Positions 1 to 6,002 of a stretch of 14,254 bases of DNA are shown one piece after another. Under the pieces are notes generated by a model. That model was given only the letters and a program-made list of their open reading frames with translations. It did not search any database and was not told where the DNA came from. The translations under genes and the position numbers were made by a program. The stretch comes from Clostridia bacterium (GTDB lineage: Bacteria; Bacillota_A; Clostridia; Oscillospirales; Acutalibacteraceae): contig JAFYOA010000276.1 of the NCBI GenBank assembly GCA_017547865.1, positions 1 to 14,254 of the forward strand, given 5' to 3'. Position 1 is the first letter of the stretch. Each line of letters begins with the position of its first letter.

Positions 1-732
1 CAGCTGGCCTGGGTGCTGAACTGCTACACCCAGTTCGGTGAACTCTCCCGCATGACCCAGTTCAAAGACAAGTCTCAGAAGCACGCCGACAACGTCAACG
101 CCGGCCTGTTCACCTATCCTTCCCTGATGGCTGCGGATATTCTGCTGTACCAGGCCGACCTGGTGCCCGTGGGCATTGACCAGAAGCAGCACCTGGAGCT
201 GACCCGCAACATTGCCGAACGCTTCAACGCCGCCTACTCCCCCACCTTCACCGTGCCGGAAGGCTACATTATGAAGAACGGCGCCAAGATCATGTCCCTG
301 CAGGACCCCACCAAGAAGATGTCCAAGTCCGACGAAAACGTGAACGCCTGCGTGAACCTGCTGGATAAGCCGGACGACGTGATCCGCAAGTTCAAGCGCG
401 CCGTGACCGACAGCGAAGCCTGCGTGCGCTATGCCGAAGGCAAGGACGGCATCAACAACCTGATGGAGATCTACGGCTGCATTACCGGCAAGGATTTCGA
501 CGCCATTGAAAAGGAATTCGAAGGCAAGGGCTACGGCGACTTCAAGCTGGCCGTAGGCGAAGCCGTGGTGGATCACCTGCGTCCCATTCAGGCCGAGTAC
601 AACCGTCTCATCGGCGACAAAGCCTATCTGGATACCTGCTTCACCGAAAACGCCATGAAGGCCTCCCGCATTGCCTCCAAGACATTGGCTAAGGTGATGA
701 AGAAGGTCGGCTTCCTCCCCATGAAACGATAA
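1..732 (+). CDS. trpS: Tryptophan--tRNA ligase, 5'-truncated by the window edge
   Basis: Class I aminoacyl-tRNA synthetase that charges tRNA-Trp in the cytoplasm using ATP and tryptophan. The frame is open from base 1 (Q-L-A-W...), and 243 residues are visible. The family is usually about 330-340 residues, so roughly 90-100 N-terminal residues, including the HIGH-type ATP motif, lie outside the window. Visible family signatures are RMTQFKDKS near the left edge, the segment PVGIDQKQHLELTRNIAERFN, typical of the tryptophan-binding domain, and the KMSKS loop at 316-330, which binds ATP during activation. The C-terminal part is the helical anticodon-binding region. Codon use is strongly biased toward AAG, AAC and CTG, as expected for a highly expressed gene. 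A strong terminator follows the stop by a few bases. The identification is secure. Confidence 0.97.
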   Translation, partial: QLAWVLNCYTQFGELSRMTQFKDKSQKHADNVNAGLFTYPSLMAADILLYQADLVPVGIDQKQHLELTRNIAERFNAAYSPTFTVPEGYIMKNGAKIMSLQDPTKKMSKSDENVNACVNLLDKPDDVIRKFKRAVTDSEACVRYAEGKDGINNLMEIYGCITGKDFDAIEKEFEGKGYGDFKLAVGEAVVDHLRPIQAEYNRLIGDKAYLDTCFTENAMKASRIASKTLAKVMKKVGFLPMKR

Positions 733-737
733 CACCC

Positions 738-769
738 ACAGGGGCAGCCCAGCGCTGCTCCTGTTTTGT
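738..769 (+). terminator. Rho-independent terminator of trpS
   Basis: Arms at 739-748 and 754-763 form a 10-bp GC-rich stem with one G-U pair and a 5-nt loop, extended by an A-T pair (738/764), then TTTTGT. It begins 6 nt after the trpS stop codon and ends 22 nt before the next start codon. Confidence 0.85.
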
Positions 770-791
770 CTCAATGAAAGGAAAACGCAAG

Positions 792-1298
792 ATGATCGGC
801 AGAAAAATCATCCTCATCGGTTCCCCCGGCAGCGGGAAAAGCACCTTTGCCGCCGCTCTGCACGAGATCACAAACATTCCCGTGTACCACCTGGATCTGT
901 TCTTCTGGAATCCGGACCGCACGGAGATCCCCAAGTCCATCTTCCACGAAAAGGTGCAGGCGGTGCTGGAGACCGACGCCTGGATCATGGACGGCAACTA
1001 CCCGGCCTCTGTGGAAAAGCGGGTGCAGGCCTGCGACACGGTGCTGCTGCTGGATTACGACCCGGAGGTCTGTCTCTCCGGTGTGCGGGACCGCCGCGGC
1101 AAGCCCCGAGTGGGCAACTGCTGGACGGAAACAGAGGAAGACCCCGCCTTCATGGACCGCATCCGCCGGTACCGTACCCAATCCCTGCCGGAGCTGCTGG
1201 CCGTTTTGGAAAAATACCCGGAAAAGGACATCCATATCCTCCACAGCCGGGAAGAAGCGGAAGAATACCTGCGGCAAACAGAAAAGGAGCAAAGCTGA
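792..1298 (+). CDS. P-loop NTPase, adenylate kinase / FlaR (topology modulation)-like
   Basis: Small cytoplasmic ATP-binding protein of 168 residues. A Walker A motif, GSPGSGKST, sits at residues 10-18. It is followed by HLDLFFW (33-39) and WIMDGNY (64-70), the pattern seen in the adenylate kinase-related group often named 'DNA topology modulation protein FlaR'; its substrate is not known. The Arg-rich stretch GVRDRRGKPR (about 97-106) could be the lid region. I chose the ATG at 792 because AAAGGAAA (777-784) is well placed for it. The in-frame ATG at 774 would add six residues (MKGKRK) but has no ribosome binding site. The gene lies between the trpS terminator and the XRE gene, with no clear promoter of its own. 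The fold is secure; the biochemical role is open. Confidence 0.85.
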   Translation: MIGRKIILIGSPGSGKSTFAAALHEITNIPVYHLDLFFWNPDRTEIPKSIFHEKVQAVLETDAWIMDGNYPASVEKRVQACDTVLLLDYDPEVCLSGVRDRRGKPRVGNCWTETEEDPAFMDRIRRYRTQSLPELLAVLEKYPEKDIHILHSREEAEEYLRQTEKEQS

Positions 1299-1346
1299 CC
1301 GCAACTGCCGGTTGCTCAAAAACCCATTTTCGCCCGCAGAAGGGAA

Positions 1347-1375
1347 TGGATTTTCCCCCGCGTTTCCACTATACT
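1347..1375 (+). promoter_or_regulatory. Probable sigma-A promoter of the XRE regulator gene
   Basis: The -10 is TATACT at 1370-1375. The best -35 at a 17-bp spacer is the poor TGGATT at 1347-1352. GTTTC (1362-1366) and GAAAC (1376-1380) flank the -10 symmetrically and could be an operator. A start near 1382 gives a leader of about 30 nt containing AAGGAG. Confidence 0.5.
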
Positions 1376-1413
1376 GAAACCACACCGGTGAAACAACACA
1401 AGGAGAAAACAGT

Positions 1414-2115
1414 ATGTATTTGAGCACCAATCTGCAGTACCTTCGCCATCTGCGCCGCTCCATGACACAGGAAGATTTGGCAGAAGCAATGGACGTGACC
1501 AGGCAAACCGTGGCCAAGTGGGAATCCGGCGCCGCTTTGCCGGAGATTGAAAAGCTGCTGCAGTTGGCAGAGATCTTTTCCTGTGCCGTTGACCAGCTGT
1601 TAAAAGACGACATGAACAACGCTCGGGACGTCTACTCCCCGGTACGCGTGGAAACCCTCCCGGCGTTTCGCATGGCGAGGTACGCTGTGATCAGCCCGGA
1701 CCCGGAAACCGACGCCATCACCCGCGTAAAAAGCTGGCGGGAGCAGCACGGTTTGACAACCGCGCCCATCATTGGGTGGGATTTTCCCTTTGTTTCCCAG
1801 GAGCAGATCAATGTCTTCCATATGCACGGGTACGCCGCCGCCTGTATTTTGCCGGAGGATGCCCCCGCCCCTGCCGACATGGAATTCGCCGAGCAACCCG
1901 CCGCCCGCTACTGCGTCATCACCATCCGTTCTCCAATGGATGCGCCTTTCGATCTCATTCCAAATGCATACCACACCGTGCAGTCCTATATGAAAATCAA
2001 TCGCCTGCGCGGCTGGCGGGATGAGTGCGTGCTCCCCTGCTTTGAAAAAGAATACGACCGCGACGGCACACACTACATGGACGTGTATATCACCCTGGAT
2101 CCCCTGAGCAAATAA
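1414..2115 (+). CDS. XRE-family regulator with GyrI-like effector-binding domain
   Basis: DNA-binding regulator of 233 residues. Residues about 5-62 form a helix-turn-helix of the Cro/CI (XRE) class; MTQEDLAEAMDVTRQTVAKW contains the two recognition helices. Residues about 73-230 resemble the GyrI-like / AraC effector-binding fold, which in other regulators binds small molecules or drugs (it ends with the typical YMDVYITLDP strand). The combination suggests a ligand-responsive one-component regulator; the ligand and targets are unknown. The start is supported by AAGGAG about 11 nt upstream. The gene has its own promoter, and symmetric half-sites around the -10 would fit autoregulation (inference). 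It converges on alr and shares a terminator with it. Domain assignment is confident; specificity cannot be read. Confidence 0.88.
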   Translation: MYLSTNLQYLRHLRRSMTQEDLAEAMDVTRQTVAKWESGAALPEIEKLLQLAEIFSCAVDQLLKDDMNNARDVYSPVRVETLPAFRMARYAVISPDPETDAITRVKSWREQHGLTTAPIIGWDFPFVSQEQINVFHMHGYAAACILPEDAPAPADMEFAEQPAARYCVITIRSPMDAPFDLIPNAYHTVQSYMKINRLRGWRDECVLPCFEKEYDRDGTHYMDVYITLDPLSK

Positions 2116-2160
2116 AAGAAAAGTCTGAAAGAGCAGCTTCTCTTTCAGACTTTGTTTTTT
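2110..2160. terminator. Bidirectional terminator between the XRE gene and alr
   Basis: A perfect 14-bp stem (2120-2133 with 2140-2153) and 6-nt loop. On the + strand it is followed by GTTTTTT, on the - strand by TTCTTTTATTT. It separates two convergent genes and the alr stop codon overlaps the T-run, so both transcripts should end here. Confidence 0.92.
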
Positions 2161-3370
2161 ATTCAATGTATTCGTCGTAGTCTTCGGCCACGGGGTCATC
2201 CACCCACACCAGCCGATTCTCTTTAAAGAAGAACCGCGGCACACGCGGCCCAACCGCACAGATGAGTTCGTAATTGATGGTATGATTGTTTTTGGCCAGC
2301 GTATCCACCGAAATGGCAGCATCACCATCGGTGCCGAACACCGTCACGGTATCGCCCCGCTGCACATCATCAATTCCGGTCACATCCAGCATCAGCTGAT
2401 CCATACACACGCGTCCCACAACCGGTACCTTGTGCCCTTTCACCAGCATGCAGGCGCCTGTCTCCGAATTGGAACGCAGGTAGCCATCGGCATAGCCAAT
2501 GGGTACCGTGGCAAGGCGGGTGGGTTTTTCGGCGGTAAAACGGCGGCCATAGCTCACCGTATCGCCGGGGCGAATGGTCTTCACCAAAGAGACCACGCTC
2601 TTCAGCTCCATCACAGGCTTCAGCTCGGGCAAATTCCGCACAGCGCCCGAAGGCGGCAGGCCATACAGCACCACACCGGCACGCACCATGTCCAGGTGCA
2701 TCTCCGGGTAATCGAAGATCGCAGCACTGTTGGAGCAATGCCGCACCAAAAAGTCGATGCCGTCCCGCTGGAACGTCTCAATGGCTTCTTTAAAGCAGCC
2801 ATACTGCCGCAGGGTGAACAGCCGTCCGTCTTCCCCTTCGTCCGCAGCGGCAAAGTGGGTAAACACACCCTCCGGGAAAAGCCCGGGCAGGCGGCAAACA
2901 TCTTCGGCCTGCTGCAGGTTATCGTCGTCTTCGCCGATTTGATGGTACACAAAGCCGATGCGGCTCATGCCGGAATCGATTTTGATATGGATGCGCACCG
3001 TGACCTGGGCCGCGCGGGCGGCCTGGGCCAGGGCACAGCCGTATTCGTAAGAAAAAACAGCCTGAGAAATGTTGTTATCTGCCAAACTGGCCGCACAGGC
3101 GGGGTCGGTATAGCCCAGCACCAATATCGGCCGTTCTATGCCGTGACGCCGCAGCTGCAGTGCTTCTTCAATATTGGAAACAGCAAAAAACTCCGCGCCC
3201 AGTTCTTCATACAGCCGCGCCATTTGCACAGCACCATGACCATACGCGTTGGCTTTGATGATACAGCACACCATGGTGCCCGGAACCACTGCCTCCCGCA
3301 CTTTGCGGTAATTGTGCTCCGCCGCAGTCAGGTCGATCTGTGCCCAGGTGCGCTTTCTCTGTCCTGTCAT
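2159..3370 (-). CDS. alr: Alanine racemase
   Basis: PLP-dependent cytoplasmic enzyme that interconverts L- and D-alanine, supplying D-alanine for peptidoglycan. The 403-residue product carries the N-terminal TIM-barrel signature IKANAYGHG with the PLP-binding Lys39, the HIKIDSGMSRIG strand (about 128-139), the catalytic Tyr274 in TVSYG, the IGYADGY segment (291-297) and CMDQ (322-325) near the active site. At 403 residues it is slightly longer than the usual 360-390; the excess is a DED-rich insertion near 147-150 and an acidic C-terminal tail. GAAAGGAG (3378-3385) sits 7 nt upstream of the chosen ATG. It has its own promoter, whose -35 lies only 7 bp past the stop of the co-directional methyltransferase gene, and no terminator separates the two, so read-through is also possible. 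Identity is secure. Confidence 0.97.
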   Translation of the reverse strand: MTGQRKRTWAQIDLTAAEHNYRKVREAVVPGTMVCCIIKANAYGHGAVQMARLYEELGAEFFAVSNIEEALQLRRHGIERPILVLGYTDPACAASLADNNISQAVFSYEYGCALAQAARAAQVTVRIHIKIDSGMSRIGFVYHQIGEDDDNLQQAEDVCRLPGLFPEGVFTHFAAADEGEDGRLFTLRQYGCFKEAIETFQRDGIDFLVRHCSNSAAIFDYPEMHLDMVRAGVVLYGLPPSGAVRNLPELKPVMELKSVVSLVKTIRPGDTVSYGRRFTAEKPTRLATVPIGYADGYLRSNSETGACMLVKGHKVPVVGRVCMDQLMLDVTGIDDVQRGDTVTVFGTDGDAAISVDTLAKNNHTINYELICAVGPRVPRFFFKENRLVWVDDPVAEDYDEYIE

Positions 3371-3411
3371 TGCCGGTCTCCTTTCGTAAAATAAATCTCC
3401 TCTTTATGCAT
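3367..3411 (-). other. Possible leaderless 14-codon leader ORF overlapping the alr start
   Basis: An ATG lies 1-2 nt downstream of the start site predicted from the alr promoter. It opens a 14-codon frame, MHKEEIYFTKGDRQ, whose TGA overlaps the alr ATG as ATGA. The geometry would allow translational coupling, but a frame this short can arise by chance. Confidence 0.2.
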
Positions 3412-3419
3412 TACAAATT

Positions 3420-3448
3420 ATTATACCAAGTGCAGCCACCGGATGCAA
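3420..3448 (-). promoter_or_regulatory. Sigma-A promoter of alr
   Basis: -35 TTGCAT (3448-3443), 17-bp spacer, -10 TATAAT (3425-3420). The start site is predicted near 3413-3412, giving a leader of about 42 nt. Confidence 0.8.
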
Positions 3449-3455
3449 GCAAAAT

Positions 3456-4244
3456 TCATCGCCCGCTGCGGTATTCGTACAGCCGGTACAGTTTGCGGGC
3501 CATTTTGCCGCCATACACCGTTTTAAAAATCCGCTTCTCCATGCCTTTCAGCTCGTCAATCATCTCATCCGGGGTCATGGGCAGTTCCCGTTCAAAAGAA
3601 AAGCCCGTGCCGCCCGTCAAAGCCAGCGGATCATCCAGGCCGTACACCCGGGTCACCCCCACTTCGTTGATGGGATTCTTGTATTTGGAAGCCTTCGCAG
3701 CGAAAGAAGTGTAGCAATCCAGCAGAAGATAAACATGCCCGAAATGCTTTGCCAGCCGCTGCAAAAGAGCATTCAATTCATCGGGCTGCAGATACATACT
3801 CAGGCCTTCCATCACCACCACAGCGGTTTCTGCCTGTGGAATTTCTTTCAGCCAGGCCTCTTCGCGGGCGTCGCCGGCCAGCATGCGATAGGTCTCCGTT
3901 TCTTCAAAAAAGTGCTTCCGCTCTTCAATCACATCCGGAAAATCCACATCGTACCAAACGCTCTGCACTCCGGTGCGCAGAATGCGGCTATCCAGCCCGC
4001 AGCCAATATGCAGCACCGGGGCACCGGGGTTTTCTTTTAGTTTTTCAATCACCCAGCGGTCGAACACCGCGCTGCGCATGCCCATGAAATATGCCAGCCA
4101 TTTGGAACGTGCCTTTCCGCCCAGAGGAAAACCTTCCTGCGCCCAAATCGTCTCGGCGGTTTTATCCTGCATGAACAGACCTTTTCGGCTGACCAATGCC
4201 TTGCCATACAGCGGAATGTACAATGTTTTGCTCACGTTTTTCAT
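3456..4244 (-). CDS. SAM-dependent methyltransferase, leucine carboxyl methyltransferase-like
   Basis: Cytoplasmic class I methyltransferase of 262 residues, resembling the LCM/Ppm1-type group (COG3315-like) found in polyketide tailoring enzymes and many uncharacterised bacterial proteins. The SAM-binding motif I is VLHIGCGLDSR (77-87). An acidic strand end follows, YDVDFP (98-103), then GDAREE (124-129) and EGLSMYL (146-152), all diagnostic for this group. The substrate cannot be predicted; bacterial members methylate small-molecule carboxyls or hydroxyls. The start is supported by TGAGGGA just upstream, and the gene has its own promoter. It lies between the nucleotidyltransferase and alr on the same strand; nothing links it functionally to either. 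Family is confident, function unknown. Confidence 0.88.
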   Translation of the reverse strand: MKNVSKTLYIPLYGKALVSRKGLFMQDKTAETIWAQEGFPLGGKARSKWLAYFMGMRSAVFDRWVIEKLKENPGAPVLHIGCGLDSRILRTGVQSVWYDVDFPDVIEERKHFFEETETYRMLAGDAREEAWLKEIPQAETAVVVMEGLSMYLQPDELNALLQRLAKHFGHVYLLLDCYTSFAAKASKYKNPINEVGVTRVYGLDDPLALTGGTGFSFERELPMTPDEMIDELKGMEKRIFKTVYGGKMARKLYRLYEYRSGR

Positions 4245-4266
4245 GGTATTCCCTCATTTCCATTCC

Positions 4267-4295
4267 AGTATAGCAGAACCGCCCTGTTTTCGCAA
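4267..4295 (-). promoter_or_regulatory. Sigma-A promoter of the methyltransferase gene
   Basis: -35 TTGCGA (4295-4290), 17-bp spacer, -10 TATACT (4272-4267). It lies just downstream of the preceding gene's terminator. Confidence 0.72.
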
Positions 4296-4302
4296 CCAAG
4301 CA

Positions 4303-4332
4303 AAAGCAAAAAGCAGCCGCCGAAGCAGCTGC
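4303..4332 (-). terminator. Terminator of the nucleotidyltransferase gene
   Basis: An 8-bp GC-rich stem (4332-4325 with 4320-4313, one G-U pair) closed by a stable C(UUCG)G tetraloop and followed on the minus strand by TTTTTGCTTTT. It starts 13 nt after the stop codon. Confidence 0.9.
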
Positions 4333-4345
4333 CAATTTTTCATTA

Positions 4346-5011
4346 TCAAAGCGAGGCCAGCGTTTCCTGGCACCAGGTGAACAGCAGGTCAAAGCTTTCG
4401 TCGAAATCATAGGTCTCTGCGCTGTTCAGTTCCAAAGCACGGGCCAGCACGGCATGGTCTTTCTCCTGCAGTAGCGGCAGCAACTCTGCCTTGGTGGCGG
4501 CAAAGCAGCCGGTACGCAGGTAGTGCAGGTCCTGCAGAATGAAAAACACACCTTTATACGTGCCGGGAAGGTAATCCCTGTTCTTTTCCGGGGTGCTGTG
4601 AATATACCGGTGGCAGATCTCGTGGTAGAGGTTGTTCAGGCTGAATTTAATGAAATTGCGCAGATCCTGCTCGGTGTAGGCAGGCACCAGTTCTGCCAGC
4701 ACACCAAAATAATCTTTGGTGCTGTGCAGCAAATGGCAAATTTCCAGCGGGTTCCAATGGGCAAGGTCTTTCCGGCTGCAGATAAAACCGCAGGATCGAT
4801 CAAAATGCTCCATAGATTCAATGGCAGTGCGGTACGCGGCCAGATCCGCAGCACGCATTTCATCGATGACCGCCATGATATCGATGTCGCTGTTTTTGGT
4901 GGCCTCTCCCCGCAGGTAGCTGCCCTGCAGGCCAATATACAGCAGGCGGGAGCCAAACTGTTCTTTCAGCAGGCCAATGAGCTGAGAAATGTAATCTTCG
5001 ATGCGAACCAT
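4346..5011 (-). CDS. Nucleotidyltransferase-domain protein
   Basis: A 221-residue protein of the polymerase beta-like nucleotidyltransferase superfamily, which transfers NMP groups onto small molecules, proteins or RNA. The signature is GSYLRGEATKNSDIDIMAV at residues 30-48, with Gly30-Ser31 and metal-binding Asp42 and Asp44. The C-terminal half (about 85-220) is predicted helical and resembles the accessory helices of aminoglycoside-type nucleotidyltransferases, but no resistance function can be claimed. GAGAGGAG directs translation to the ATG at 5011; the frame extends 23 codons further upstream to 5080, but that would run into the tRNA terminator and has no ribosome binding site. The gene begins 49 nt after the T-run of the tRNA-Val terminator and shows no promoter of its own, so it may depend on read-through from the tRNA promoter. 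Confidence 0.85.
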   Translation of the reverse strand: MVRIEDYISQLIGLLKEQFGSRLLYIGLQGSYLRGEATKNSDIDIMAVIDEMRAADLAAYRTAIESMEHFDRSCGFICSRKDLAHWNPLEICHLLHSTKDYFGVLAELVPAYTEQDLRNFIKFSLNNLYHEICHRYIHSTPEKNRDYLPGTYKGVFFILQDLHYLRTGCFAATKAELLPLLQEKDHAVLARALELNSAETYDFDESFDLLFTWCQETLASL

Positions 5012-5059
5012 AATCAAACTCCTCTCAAACAAATCCGAATCCGAAAACGGCGTACAGGC

Positions 5060-5093
5060 AAAAAAAGAGGCATCAATCAAATTGATTGATGCC
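5060..5093 (-). terminator. Terminator downstream of tRNA-Val
   Basis: A near-perfect 25-nt palindrome at 5069-5093 (arms GGCATCAATCAA) followed on the minus strand by seven Ts (5066-5060). It begins 6 nt past the tRNA CCA end. Confidence 0.85.
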
Positions 5094-5098
5094 TTGCA

Positions 5099-5175
5099 TG
5101 GTGGACGCTAACGGACTTGAACCGCTGACCCTTCGCACGTCAAGCGAATGCTCTAGCCAACTGAGCTAAGCGTCC
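5099..5175 (-). tRNA. tRNA-Val (anticodon GAC)
   Basis: A full cloverleaf can be drawn on the minus strand. The acceptor GGACGCT/AGCGTCC pairs perfectly, the D-stem is GCTC/GAGC, and the anticodon stem is TTCGC/GCGAA with loop TTGACGT, placing the anticodon GAC at 5141-5139. The T-arm has loop TTCAAGT and one G-U pair. The discriminator is A and the CCA is encoded. It decodes GUC and GUU valine codons. Confidence 0.96.
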
Positions 5176-5194
5176 ATTTCCAAAGTGCTTGATT

Positions 5195-5223
5195 ATTATA
5201 CCTCAACTCTTTAAAAAAAGCAA
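5195..5223 (-). promoter_or_regulatory. Sigma-A promoter of tRNA-Val
   Basis: -35 TTGCTT (5223-5218), 17-bp spacer, -10 TATAAT (5200-5195); predicted start near 5188, about 13 nt before the mature tRNA. A- and T-tracts upstream of the -35 (about 5225-5258) could act as an UP element, typical of strong stable-RNA promoters. Confidence 0.8.
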
Positions 5224-5269
5224 GTGTTTTTTCAAAAAAACTTTTATTTTTTCACACAAATTTTGGCAG

Positions 5270-5298
5270 GTAAACCCACCGCAGAATTGCCCACACTA
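5270..5298 (+). promoter_or_regulatory. Possible forespore (sigma-G-like) promoter of spoVAE
   Basis: GTAAA (5270-5274), 17-bp spacer, CACACTA (5292-5298). Each element differs from the GHATR and CATNHTA consensus patterns at one position. A start near 5304 would leave room for the ribosome binding site. No good sigma-A promoter is seen in this gap on the + strand. Confidence 0.25.
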
Positions 5299-5326
5299 TA
5301 AACAGCATAAAAAAGGAGCTGTTGCC

Positions 5327-5683
5327 ATGAAATTCTTCAATGCATTCTGGGTGGGCGGGCTGATCTGCGTTATCGGCCAGCTGCTCATCGACCGCACAAA
5401 GCTGACCCCTGCCCGCATTATGGTGATGTATGTGACCGCCGGTGTGCTGCTGGGGGCACTTGGCCTGTACCAGCCCCTGCTGGATTTTGCCGGCAGCGGC
5501 GCCGGCGTACCCCTGTGCGGCTTTGGGAACGCCCTGGCCCAGGGTGTGAAAAAAGCAGTGGAAGAAAAAGGCCTGCCGGGAATTTTCGCCGGCGGCGTAA
5601 CGGCGGGTGCTGCGGGCATTGGAGCGGCAATTTTCTTTGGGTATATCGCCGCACTTCTTGCCAAACCAAAAGAAAAACACTGA
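5327..5683 (+). CDS. spoVAE: Stage V sporulation protein AE (SpoVAE/SpoVAEb type)
   Basis: Membrane protein of 118 residues. In spore formers, SpoVA proteins form the inner-membrane channel that moves dipicolinic acid into the forespore and releases it on germination. The sequence matches the SpoVAEb pattern: N-terminal FWVGGLICVIGQLLIDRTKL, then a hydrophobic segment ending GALGLYQPLLDFAGSGAGVP, a GFGNALAQGV loop, and GIFAGGVTAGAAGIGAAIFF. Three or four membrane segments are predicted, and the length is normal for the family. AGGAG (5314-5318) supports the start. The usual spoVAC and spoVAD partners are not next to it: a tRNA lies to the left and an unrelated small gene to the right. A sigma-G-like sequence (5270-5298) is only weakly matched. 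Family assignment is confident; whether it acts in sporulation here depends on partners elsewhere. Confidence 0.93.
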   Translation: MKFFNAFWVGGLICVIGQLLIDRTKLTPARIMVMYVTAGVLLGALGLYQPLLDFAGSGAGVPLCGFGNALAQGVKKAVEEKGLPGIFAGGVTAGAAGIGAAIFFGYIAALLAKPKEKH

Positions 5684-5686
5684 TGC

Positions 5687-5718
5687 AAAAAGAAAACAGC
5701 CGGCCAAGCGACCGGCTG
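5687..5718 (-). terminator. Terminator of the 46-codon membrane protein gene
   Basis: 7-bp stem CAGCCGG/CCGGCTG (5718-5712 with 5703-5697), 8-nt loop, and on the minus strand TTTTCTTTTT. There is no T-run on the + strand, so it does not obviously end spoVAE transcripts. Confidence 0.8.
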
Positions 5719-5732
5719 CAGCATGCAAACGT

Positions 5733-5873
5733 TTACTGGATGGAGCAATCCAGATAATGTTCCAGCTCTTCCTCGCTCTTCTGATGCTCCATATAAGCGA
5801 ACACGCCGGCGGCAACCGCGGCCATGGAAGTGATGGCGCCAATAATAACAAGAATGGTACGCAGAGCTTTCAT
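5733..5873 (-). CDS. Small single-pass membrane protein, 46 residues, unknown function
   Basis: A short gene with all expression signals present. The product starts MKALRTILVIIGAI; residues about 6-27 form one hydrophobic segment rich in Ala, Gly, Ile and Val, preceded by two positive residues. The tail (28-46) is charged and Glu-rich (EHQKSEEELEHYLD) and ends with a Cys near the C-terminus (Cys43). The expected topology is N-terminal anchor or uncleaved signal with a soluble acidic tail; there is no lipobox. GAGGAA (5886-5881) is 7 nt before the ATG. A near-consensus promoter lies 49 nt upstream and a terminator starts 14 nt after the stop, so it is a complete single-gene unit. I do not recognise a family. 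Similar short membrane proteins with acidic tails are common in Clostridia and mostly uncharacterised. Confidence 0.8.
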   Translation of the reverse strand: MKALRTILVIIGAITSMAAVAAGVFAYMEHQKSEEELEHYLDCSIQ

Positions 5874-5921
5874 AGATCAATTCCTCTTTCCTTTGCTAAA
5901 GTTAAAACTTGCTACAAGTTA

Positions 5922-5950
5922 ATATTACCCAAAATAAAAAGAAAAGTCAA
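5922..5950 (-). promoter_or_regulatory. Strong sigma-A promoter of the 46-codon gene
   Basis: -35 TTGACT (5950-5945), 17-bp spacer, -10 TAATAT (5927-5922). Immediately downstream is the inverted repeat AACTTG-CTA-CAAGTT (5906-5920), covering the predicted start site near 5915. The 5874-6055 gap otherwise holds only this promoter and the rpsT terminator. Confidence 0.8.
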
Positions 5951-6002
5951 GCCGATTTCTGTAAATAGGTGAATATTTTACACTCGGCCGATTTGAACAA
6001 AT

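Noticed and set aside
1301..1318. GCAAC-TGCCG-GTTGC hairpin after the P-loop gene as its terminator
   Set aside because: Only 5 bp and followed by A-rich sequence, not Ts.
2282..3394. 370-codon frame on the + strand opposite alr
   Set aside because: Antisense to a clear alanine racemase; its composition is the shadow of alr codons and it has no upstream signals.
5012..5080. 23-codon N-terminal extension of the nucleotidyltransferase
   Set aside because: It would start within the tRNA-Val terminator with no ribosome binding site; the ATG at 5011 has GAGAGGAG well placed.
5225..5258. T- and A-tracts that can pair, as a terminator on the + strand
   Set aside because: The stem is almost all A-T with mismatches and no gene precedes it on that strand; an UP element for the tRNA promoter on the other strand explains it better.
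5284..5310. GAATT-17-CATAAAA as an alternative sigma-G promoter for spoVAE
   Set aside because: The resulting start would fall at or inside the ribosome binding site, leaving no usable leader.
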